Assembly: GCA_900708905.1 (NCBI GenBank)
Contig: CAADRB010000007.1
Span: 2,315,969 to 2,379,968 of the forward strand
Length of the DNA: 64,000 bases
Source: Hymenolepis diminuta
Lineage: Eukaryota > Platyhelminthes > Cestoda > Cyclophyllidea > Hymenolepididae
Direction of reading: 5' to 3'
Shown: piece after piece, positions 26,201 through 38,200 of the stretch
How positions within the stretch are numbered: the first letter of the stretch is position 1
How the letters are laid out: every line of letters begins with the position of its first letter
Translations under genes and position numbers: made by a program
The notes under the pieces: generated by a model
The model's database searches: none
What the model was told of the DNA's origin: nothing
What the model saw: the letters and a program-made list of their open reading frames with translations, nothing else

Positions 26201-29200
26201 ATGACGAAATAGATATGCAACATCAAGCGTGAAAGAGATAGGGAATTACGGAAAATCAGTAAAAGCATATGAGCTCAAGCGGGAAATCTATTGATGCTGC
26301 ATTATTTCATGATTTAATAGCATTATTGTCCTTCACGGCCACAAATTAGCCTTGAATTTCTTTTCAGGTTTTTCTAGAAAAGTCCTGTCTATGTGAGTAT
26401 ATACGTGAAATGTCAACGAAATGCAGGAGGAACTGTATAAAACACCGTGTGCTAAGATGATATGCGCTAAGAGAAGATTGATACTCAGCCAATAATGCAA
26501 ATTATACGTAAGGTACTCATTGAATATGTAACTATGAGTAACGAATATCAATTTTGCAACGTGTATGTAAACCAATATATCACTGAAGTAGACACATTTC
26601 TTTTTTAAAATAAATATATCTTTTCTTACTTGAAGCACTGCCCCAGCATTTTGGATGATTAAGTGAAGAAGGTAGGCTAATCGAAGAGCGGATGTTATTG
26701 TTGGAATCATTAGGTGGCTTCAATCCTTTTCTTTCAGACTTCAGACGCCGCTCTAGAGCTTCAAGCCGAATCAGTCGTTGCCTAGCTTCTGATCGAGTTA
26801 TAAAAGCTTGCATTCGTTGACGGAAGGCCTCTTGAAGGGTTAACTTCGGGAGAGATTCATTAGATGGATCACCTAAAATATAAAAGTAACAGCAAAATAA
26901 ATGGCTAGATGCAATGCAGTCAGAAGCAAATAAATTAAAAACATTATTTGTTGGTGGCCTTTCTGAATAAAGCTATATATCATACTTTGTAGCGCTTATT
27001 CATATTTCCCACTGCTCTCTATGTTAAGAAGTATTTATTTTGGAAATCGTTACATATTTGCAAACAATTTTCAATACAAATATATTCAAAATTTACTTCT
27101 AATGACAATAAAAGGTTCATATTAGTTAAATTGTGATACACGCATATTAATATGGTAAGCTGATAAGCTCCATGTAAGAAAATTTTATTTTCTCAACTGT
27201 TCGAAGGAAAATCGAAAGAAGCGGGAAGATCAACCCTTCTTAATCAGATGATATTGGTCAATAAGCACTAAACATCGTTAACAAGCATTTGCTGCAATCC
27301 AGAGAACGAATCGTGAGATATGAATTTTGGAACGTGAACTGCCTGTTTAGCATACAACCCAAGTCCAAAACTTAAATGAAGTAAGACCCTTTGATACCAT
27401 GACTTTGTTCTCAGCATCTATCTGATCTCCTCCTCTTTACCATTTGATGGATTTTCTGATAGCCGATTTCAGTTGCTCCTCACAATTAAAAATTGTTTCT
27501 GCTTTTGTAATTTTGGAATTAAGTCCTTTCTAAGTTATAAGATAGGATGTAATGGATCAATACATAAGGCTAAACATTTGGTGATTTCATTCAAAAATAC
27601 CTGAAAGTAGTAGGAAAAGTATAGTTCGGAGTTATATACAAACCAAAGCCAATCGTCGCCAGTTGTAAGATAAAAAAAGAATAAATAGGATATGAGTAAC
27701 CACGGAATATCGTGGACATAATCTAATAATGATATAATAAATATGGCACTCAGATTGTGATATTTGAATATAATAACACATTATTATTACCAGCAGTAAA
27801 ACAAAAAAGTGTAAAACTTTTAAATGTAGGAAGCGACTGACAGCAAAAAGCAATAAGTTCAACAAATGATAGAGGGGAAGGGATCATAAAAATACTGAGA
27901 GCAAAGTCATGGTATCAAGGGGTCATACTTCATTTGATTTTTAGACTTGAGTTGTGAATTACTTACGAAACAAGCAGTTCACGTCCAAAAGTTCATATTT
28001 CACGATTTGTCCCTGTGGTGAAACAAATGCTTGTTTATGATATTCAGTGCTTATTGACCAGTATTATTTAATAAAGAAGTACCGATCATAGCACTTCAAT
28101 TCAATTTTTTCTTCGAATGGTTGATAAGGCAAATGATCTCACGTGATATTTCGCAGAGATGACATACCAGAGCACCGTAAGTTGTGTTCACTCAAGGAGA
28201 AAATAATTCTGATAATATAATATATCATCCTATATCATTTATTATTTTATAATAATACCTTGAAAACTTGATCTCTAGTCATTTTTAAAAATAAATTACT
28301 CAGTACTCCAGGACAAAAATAAAGTAAGACTTTTGATGCCCCAGCTTCATTACCCATTTCGTACCTTAACGGATTTGGCAGTTGATCTCCTTATTCAAAT
28401 ACTTTCCATGAATAGAACTTGGAAAAGGTTTTTTGCAACGCCGTGAGCAACTGATAGCCGCTCCTAACAATAGTCCTATTACCATTCCGTCGATTCAATG
28501 GGACAAGCAGGCGCAGCAGCCAACTTCGCCTTTCATAAGAGATAAATAATAACGATTCACTAACACGCTACCCACAAAATCGACAATCGAAATATGAAAG
28601 CCAATAAATCATAGTCAAATAAAAGGTTACAAGAGAAATAATATTCAAGGTATAAATTCTGTCTATATAGGCCCAGTGTTTATTTTATTCAACATAAATT
28701 CTTACTTACCATATTGTGGTCTATTGTTACCATGGTTAGTAATGTGACCTATTTGAATATTACTAATATATTACAGTAGACGAGGCTCTAACTTAAAAAA
28801 TGCGAAAACTAACCCTTCATGTAGAATAAAACATGAATGACAATTAAAATGTTTAATCATGCTTGAGGCCGTAATTTAATGCTTGTTTAAATTGACCAAG
28901 AATTTAGTGGTGGTTTACCTAAAAAATTGATTGAAGGCCAAATGTGTGTTGCTTCCGCCCAAGCAGTGAGGGAAATGAATAATGGGATTTAACAAGGTCG
29001 AAATTAAAATAAATTTACTAACCCTTATTAAAGTTAAAGTTAAGTTAAATGATTCCCCCTTTTAAATTTAATTAGTGATATTTTATCTAACTTATGGTAC
29101 ACAATTTGATAATTTACTTCCAAATAAGGCTCGTGATGTAAATTTAATCCCCTTTTTATTTAAATAACAAAAATGTACTATTTAAATCCAAGTTCAACCG

Positions 29201-32200
29201 AAAAATCCAAACAAAAAATGTCTTTCAAGATCCCAAAAGTGGTATTCACTATTAACCTGAAATTATGAAGCAAAGTTAAAGATGTGCAAATTTACAAGAA
29301 TTGCAAAAATTTCTCAGTAGTCAATGCAAGGTGAAATAGTAGAAATCGAAAGTTCTTTACTAACGTTTGAAGGTCGTTTGAAGAAAAAGGAAATTTCGTT
29401 TTCGCGCGTTCTACTTTATACTTCAAGGAAAAATGGGCGAACTCTGTGCTTTCTCTCTACCAGTTCTTTTTTTTTCTGAAAGCAACTTAAGATAGTTTGA
29501 AATGAGAGGCATTCCGATTTATTAGCACACCTAAATTAAGTAACTTTAACAATGATCTATAAAAGTAATGTAGCTTATCTAGAACAAACCTGAATTTAAG
29601 ACATGGAGAAATTAGGAAAAGCTCGATTCTTAGAAGGTGACATACTGGGATAAGTCTCCTTCTACTCTTTAGCCCTTTAATAAAACCTTATAGGCAAAAT
29701 TCTTAAAATAAAGATTAATTCCTCTCAACAAAGCTGGAAATTTCTCAAAACTCGACGGTGATATAAGGGAATAGGTATTTTCATCTACAGATAGAACAAA
29801 TAAGAGGTGGGGCGATTATAGGGCGTTTTTGAGTTGAGTTTAGGTCATAATTACTCTTTTGGCACTCTTTTTGGTTGGTACTGATAATATATGTTCATTT
29901 AAATTTAATATAAAAAAACCATTCTTTTCCAAAAACATTAATGTTTGTAATTTTTCAATGTTCTCCATTGTTGAACTCAAAAATGAGATCGTATTTTAGA
30001 ATATTTAAGTCTTTTTAAGGTGTTTGGTTGATTTGGTGATCAAATTTTTCTGCCGCAGTGGCTTCGCACGTTTTTTCCAAAAATTCAAAGGAAATTTTAA
30101 TGGCTTTTTTTATAGGCGATAAGATATGCGTTTATCATCCATCTTGAATAATCTAGTTCAAGAAGTAAACTTCGCATTCAGTACATCGGTCACCCAATTT
30201 GTCTTTAAAATTAATCTTCTTTGATTACAATGTTCTCAAACATCCCAGCCGTGAAGGACTTTTTAAGACGAAGCAACATCAATAGACCTATATGCAACTT
30301 TTTCTGATTAATAAACGTTTTACTGCATTACCTTGATTCAAACTATTAATTCTGTATAATTTACTATAAATCAACGACTCTCTAAAACTAGGAGGAGCTT
30401 AGTTATACGATTCCTCATGTTACATGTATAAACAGGAGTGCCTAGTGAGATATAAAAGAGTACTGCAGACAGGATTCACAAAATGTCGGAGTTAATGGAC
30501 TGGTAAATAGGAGAATTACACTCTGCAATAAGAGCATTGGGTAAAATAGAAAATATGGTATTATGTTTATTAACATTTTAAATAGTAAAACATTTAATCA
30601 AGTATGCCGTATATTAAACTAGATTGTAAAAACATTAAATATAATTATCGTTGCCCACAGTAATAAAAAAATTTGCAATTTTTAACTGTGGGAAGCAACT
30701 AAAATGAGTAAATAGAAATTCCAGCAAATAATGAGTTGGAGATTAAAAGGATAGAGAACAACGTCAAGGTATCAAAAAGTCTTAGTTCATTTGAATTTTG
30801 GACTCGAGTTGAACAAATTCACTAAGTTGACGGTTCACATTCCAAAATTCGAATTTAACGAAATTGTCCCTGCGGTGCAGCAAATGTTTGCTTATTCATC
30901 GGTTATTATTTAATCAAGAAGAGTCGATATTGTCACTTCAACTCATTTTCTTCTTCGAACGGTTGATAAGGTAAATAGTCTTACGTGAGATACCACAGCC
31001 TATACCTTTAATAATAAAAGGTTCATTTATTTAAAGATTGTACCCAATTCAGGTAGCGGACAAAAGAATGCATAGCTTATAACTTCTAGTAGGTTGAAGA
31101 GAGCTCTTTGAGGCCTTATAATAACTCTTGTGCATTTAGATATTCTTTTCCAGCTTCCATTTGTAGCGTTCAGTTCTGAAGTTCATACTCACGGAAGTAT
31201 TTGCTCCCAATTTCGTTGAATTTCCATGAATTTGGAATAATTATATGAAAGTATTCATCCAGCAGTGCAACAAATAAGGTTGGTCGCATGGCCAATCTCT
31301 TCTTTACACGCTTGTTGTCGTTTTAGATTAAAGTTTGGCATTACTTTTAGAGAAATCAATCAGCCATTTATGAAGCCAACAAAGAAAATTTTGATTCGCT
31401 ACTCGTGTCTATTCATTTATTTGTTTTAATCACTACTCATTCTTATTGTACCTCTTAGTTAATAAAAAATTTTTACAAGTTTAAGGCAATAGGAAGTACA
31501 GCATATGAATTAAAAGAAAAGGTAATACATTTTGAGAGGTCAAAAAGAAATGGGCATTGAAATCAGCGGAAGTAAAACAATGAAAGCATTGAATTTCTTT
31601 TATTTCAGTAAGGTGAATAGTTTACTGGAATTCTGAAACAGAAATCTCGTGGAAATCAATTAGAAAAAAAACAAATTCAAAGCGTTGTATTAATCAGTAT
31701 ATTTAATACTTAAGAGTAAGAGTAAATATTTTATAAATGATAGGAATAAAACGCAATTAGTGCAATTACTGCAGTTATCCACAACTACATTAATTGAATT
31801 TATTTCTCTTTTTTCTCGGAGAAAGATTATTTTGACATCTCTCATTTTTCCTCTGCTTATCAAAAAGAAGAGTTTTCAACTCTTTTATTTATGATCAAAT
31901 GAAAAACAATCAAACTGAAAACCAAAACATGCAATATTACTAGGTGCTGTCCGAGGGCTTTTGAAACAACAGAGACTATATAGCCTCTGCGACCTCTGCT
32001 GTATTAAGATCATTTAAACAGTATAACACCATGGAAGATTATACTGCATTTTTCGGTGTTTGAAAAACATCATATATTGGAGAGACAAGACCGACCACCG
32101 TAATTGAATAACCGGTTAATAAGCATTGAAGACTGTGGCTAAAAATTTGATGAGTAATCCAGGGGACGGATCACGAAAATTGAATTTTGGAAATTGAAGC

Positions 32201-35200
32201 CGTAAATCATCCATTAAGTGAATATTCCAACACCCGAATTCGGAAACCTAAATCAAATAACACTTTCGACAATCCGTTTCGATCTCCACTCCTTATTTCT
32301 TGTTGAAATTTAATCACCCAGTTGCTCACCACAATGAAAAATATTATAAAATTTCCTCCATTGCTGTGGGTAATGACAAAGCCACTTAAAGGAAGCTTTG
32401 ACCGTGTGACTGAAGGTAGAAACGTTCAAACCAATAGATCAGCTATCAATGATCAATCCAAAGGTTTGAAAATTCGTATGATAAAACATATCGAAATTGG
32501 TGGAATAATACGTTCAGTTCTCCCTGATATGCTTGGAAACTTTTTAAGACCAGTCACATTCGTGACCACTTCTTTGGCGATTAGTCCAGAGGTTCTAACC
32601 ATGCAGTTGCTATATAGAGCCCATTTATTGGAAATAAAAAATCTCCGTAGGATCTGAAACCTCAATCATTTAACACAGTTAAAATTTCACTTTTAATCCA
32701 CAGGTCGGTTTGATCCGTAAAATAGACTGATGATGCAAAAAGTCCCATTATAAAAGAAAAGAAATGACAGTTTAGATGTACATTGCACTTTTAAACTGAT
32801 TTACAACCTAATCTAGAATTTACTCTTATCATTAGTAAATCAGTCCGACACGATAATGAATTACAAAACTTTACAATTGGTGATAAATTACAGTGTACGA
32901 TGTTATCTCGCACAATTGAGTCTTAAAATAGACCTACAGCTTAGTGAATTAAGAACGGAAGACGATGAGGGTTAATAAAAGCGAATGAAGCTCATTGTTC
33001 ACAACAAAAGATTCAATGAGATACGGAGGGAATCAGCAATTAAATCGATTAATTTTCCATTAAGAATAAGAAATCACTAAGCTCGGTGATAGATGAAAAT
33101 ATCATACTCAGAGTAATCTGAAGGAATACAAGCGTATATCTCTTAGCATTCCTAAAATACATTCCACATTAACAGATCTTGTCATTTCGTAATCTGTCAA
33201 AATTAATGACAAGTAGACATAAGGTTATAATGCATGTAAATCATACGGCAATTAAGTCGTTAAAGGATGAATCTTTCTTCTCCGTAATATTAATCTTACA
33301 TACTCTCTAATCATCACTAAATTTAATTATCCTGTCTTTATAGTAATGTTTGTAAATTTTGACCTTTCCTGACCCAAGCACTCCATAGACAAACATCGTG
33401 TGTCCTCAACTGGCCTATTTCTCTTCGATCGGAAAAGGTAAGCATACCTCGGACGATAGTAGCAGACACCGCATGGTCGGCCCTGCTATTAGCCGGTCTT
33501 GTCTGCACTGGCCCTTCCTTTTCCTACAATCGTCCCGACCAATTAAAGTACGCATACAATTATATCCTTATGCGTGTCCTCACCCAAAGTGTCGATTATA
33601 AATACCCTCCATCAGACACACACGGAAACACACACACACGCAGGGGACCCTAGCTCGTCCAACACATCTCCCGTTGCTCAGTCCTTCTCCTCCAATTTCC
33701 TATTTTCTCTTGAGACTCTGTACTGAGTTTTGTTCAATACAACCTGGTCAACGCAATCCTTGGNNNNNNNNNNNNNNNNNNNNNNNNNNNNNNNNNNNNN
33801 NNNNNNNACTGGTGACCCTCAACAATCTGGTGGCCCTCTACAAACTGGTGACTCTGCCACTACATAATCTTTGCCAGTGGGTAGGTGAAGATTACTGAAT
33901 CTTGTTCCATGGGAATGAAATATTGACATACTCAATGGAAGATATTAGTTAGTGAAATGCTAAAATATATTTCAGGTTAAAATCGGTGACCTCTGGGCAC
34001 CCGAATAAAAGACATCATTGTCTTTTTGTGCCCTCCATGAAAGTTTGTCTACCTCAAAACTAGACTGAACGTATCATATAACCTTTGCCAAAAACAGGAA
34101 ATCAAGATTTAAATGACTTAAAATTGTTGGGAGCTAATTTTAAGCGAATTTTCACTGAGGAGTTTTGCGTTTAATTGCGGATTTAGCCATCCGAAAAGAC
34201 CTTCCAGTGACTTCGAATAAAACAAACACTATCGGTAGAACTTCTTCAATGTGTATGTCCTATCATCTGTTAAGGCCAATGCTGGTGGTGGTCTTGTCAC
34301 CTTCTTATCCTGTAACATAGAGGCCATCCCTTAATCTATAGGCTATACAATCTGAGACAGCTCTTCTACCTACAAACCAAACCCTATCATCGTTTCACTT
34401 CACGTGGTTTTTGGATTTCCTTAAAAACGTCACCCATCACATTACTGCATAGTTTCCCTCTTGCTGAAAGATAAGCTGTTTCTCTTCCTTTTTTACTACT
34501 TTAAGCTTCTTGTAGTCCAAACTCCAAACACCTCAGACGGTCCTTCAAGATTAAAATTTCTAATAGATTTAAACGGTAAAAGTTTAGAAAGCAAATATGC
34601 ACATAATTTAGAGAAATGGAAGAATGAATCATGAAATAACACAATTGGATTAGTTTGGCTATGCTAAAACTGTCAGCTGCTGAATAGTATGTAAAATAAT
34701 TTTGACTTTTAACCGCTGAAAGAAGAAGGTAAATTGAAGCCATGAGACCGACCCTTCTTAATGAAATAATACTGGCCAATAAGCAGTGAGTATCGTAGAC
34801 GAGCATTTGCTGCAACCCAGCGGACGATTTATGAAATAAGAATTTTGGAACGTAAACCGCCCACTTGGTAAACATTGTACAACCCGCGTCCGAAAATCAA
34901 ATGGAATAGAAATCTTTAATACTTCGAAGTTGCCCTCGGTATCTTTTTGATTCCCTCCTCTTTATCGGTTATTGGACCTTCTGTTAACCGATTTTGGTGA
35001 AGGTGATAATAATAACATCTCCCGTAAATATGCCTATCAAAATCTTGGTATCTAATTTTTATAATCGAATTACTTCATGGAAATGGGTCAAAAATAAAGG
35101 TAAATATGTAGGAATAAGTAATCACATCTAATCCCCATTAACATCTAATACCTTTTTAATTGGATTTGGCACTTAAGAGATTGTCAGTTATTTTCTGTAA

Positions 35201-38200
35201 AAAGAACAAGGGTAGGCCTAAGGGCGCAAAAAAAGTTGAAAAGATCAGCGGACCAAATAATCCCATGAGGAGACAGTGAAAGAGAATTAACCCATCAATC
35301 AACCGTGAGAAAGTGTGAGTATATTCACCTCTCCCCCTCCCCTCTCTCTACCCCTCTCTCTCTTCTAGTACCAGCCACATCTGCACTGTAAAATGTATAA
35401 ACAGTATGGCAAAATTAAATTAACTTAAAGAGGAAATAAGGCAGAAAATAGAGTTCAAATGAAGTAAATAATAAAGCCCAGTAGTTAAGATATCAACTCA
35501 AGGACATGAATAGGATGTATAGCCATCAAGTATTTTCTTACATTTCCATTAAGTAAATCTCTTTTTGACAACCAGACTTTATTTCTACAATCTGTCCGAT
35601 CTCCTTGCCTTTTTCCTAATATTGAGTTCACTTGTCATTCCCCTAGCTATGAAGCTTTCTCTCTTAATTTCTTAGCTTTATCATGGACTGTTAAAGTAGA
35701 ATGCTTAAATATAGCAGAATCAGTGGGACGTTTATTTAAAAATTTTCAAAAAATAGAATAACTGGGTCTGTGATAGTTCCAAACAAGAGAGGCCCCGAAC
35801 CACGCTAAAATCAATCAGAAAGAATCAATAATTTTAGGTTGTGTAATAGACGTTCAGCGAAGGAATTCCTGGCTTAACTAAAGACATCTGAAATGGATAT
35901 GGTCAGTATTTTATTAAGGAAATGTCTCAAACGATGATCTCACAAGTAGTATGAGTTATGTCTGTGAAGATGGGGAGTGGAAGGTAGAGTGAGGGGTGTA
36001 GCATGTACGAAAAACCAAATAATCAACAGTGTATGGGAAGAAGGGAGAGGACGTACTGAGGGAGGAACATATGAGAACTAACACACAAGTCCTAGACGCA
36101 AGAAGTGACAAGAAAATTCTAGCATTTATTCTTCTATACGGACTGAATAAAGTAAAATCCTAAACACTATAAATTCGATGCCTCTACCTTCTCCCTAAAA
36201 ATAAAAATCATCAAAGCTCCCCATTTTTATTAGCATGAACTTGCTTTATAAACAAACAGACGATTAAATATGTAAATGAAGACAAGCTTTTCAGATAACA
36301 ATCTCAGTCCTTTATAACAAAGAATGATTCACCTGGCAATCGTATTACGCGTCTACTTTCCCGGTTTTACTGAAACTTTAAGTCGGCAAAGGAAACATAG
36401 CCCATAATGGACCCTTTAATCCAGGCGAATTTTGAAGTATTATGCCTCCAAAAGTTTTGGCTGAACATCGTGGTAAAGGATAAAATGGACTTAAATTATT
36501 TTAAACCTATCTCCTTCTTCTCTAAAATAATCTAAGAGTTGAGGAAGCTTCAGCTGGTTTCTAGTTGTCTTACCTTACACCAGCTAGACGGTCTACTAAA
36601 TTGAAGATGGAAGTGGTACAACTACCCATTCTTTCAGATGTTAGATTTCTTCTGGCATCAGACATATTAGAGCTGGATAGCGAAATATGCAGTCATGAAG
36701 ATACAAGAAAATTTAAATCTTACTTTAAATATTGTCTTGAAGGCTCCTCCAATATAAATGAACTTCTCACACATCCTGAGAACATTATGGACAAGACGAG
36801 GCGAATTGCAACTGAGGCAATAGAAAAGATATTCCTACTTTTCAAAAAAGACATCTTCATACTTTATTACCATCCCTATTTAGTAACTTTAACATTTAAA
36901 GTTATACACCATTATGTCCGAATCGCATTTCAAATAAAAACATTAACTGATCAACTTTGTTGATCAAATGAAATGATCGGAAAAAACATATAATAGATTA
37001 TTATATTGAATCCCTTGTGCCGATGGCACTGTGATCGGTGATCAGGGCTCGATATTCAACGAGCAGTGGTTTTGATGAAACAATTTTCTTGTGCATTAAC
37101 GACTGGCTACAGAAAATAGGAAATATTAAAAATATTTAAATTATGAAATATAAAGTCATTCTAAAATAAACGCATGAAAACTATTTTGATAAGCCGGAGT
37201 AATCCAGTACATTCTTTTCCATCCTAATGATGACAAATTAAAGAGAAGAAATTAATTAACTGGAATGTAGGAGAAAGGAGAGGAGATAAGGAGTCTGAGG
37301 AAGGGGAGAACTGAGAGGGAGCAAGTGGAGTTCAGATTAAGTTACCTTATTTCTCTAAAAGCCGCTTAACAATTACAGCGAGGTTAAAAATGCTAGTAAT
37401 GTGATAACTTGATTTTCCGAATTAAGCATTTGCTTGCAATTTTCTCAACGCTTGAGTTTCTTAACGGAACCTGTGGTCTTGAGTTTTGCATGACAGTTTC
37501 TGGTGGTCTTTACACGGATCTGAGCTTGAACTAATGTACGTCTATGTAGAAAAAAACTGACTTCTGAAATTCACAGTGTACCAATAGATTGCTATACTCT
37601 TGAATATTTTAAGTTTAGTGTTGCTTATGGTGAGCAATTTCAATCAAATTAGTACTGCCAATCGCCATACCTATTCAGCTTGTCACAGATCCGAACTCAG
37701 TGTCAAATTCCAAAGCTAGAACTTTGGAAACGGCATCAAGTAAACAGACAAATTTGTTGATACAGCCAGAATTCAAATGGGGTGAGTCTTTTTCTAAATT
37801 TCTACTCGATGTTCTTCCTTTCACACCTTATTTGATGATTTAATTGATCACCGTGCTTTAATTCTTTCCCAAGACTTAAAATAGTAATAATCGCTGCAGC
37901 ATTAATAGGAATATATTTTACAAGGAGCACTTTAATGGTAACAGACACTGAAAACAATCAAAAGTCTATATTTAGAATAAATAAAATCATGATGTACTTT
38001 TCCGCAAATAAATTTGTTTCCAAGATGGACTAATTTCCGTATTTTAAATCAAAAGTTAACGCAAAACGCAAATGACTCAAAGACTTGCATAATCAAACTT
38101 CAACTGACCCAAACGGGAAAACGAAGTAACCTCTGGAGCTTGGGTTACAATTTCAGCTACTTTGTCCTCCAGGATATCAGAAAAGTTCAATATTGATGAA

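Noticed and set aside
26333..26710. 125-codon minus-strand frame
   Set aside because: It crosses the donor of the ALMS exon in a different frame and runs into the intron; its hydrophobic composition is not supported by anything else.
30450..30500. TATAAAAG with ATG 30 nt downstream and a possible donor GTAAAT
   Set aside because: Only seven codons before a stop and no partner exon found.
34501..34875. 124-codon minus-strand frame
   Set aside because: It starts inside repeat copy A6 and its composition is not protein-like.
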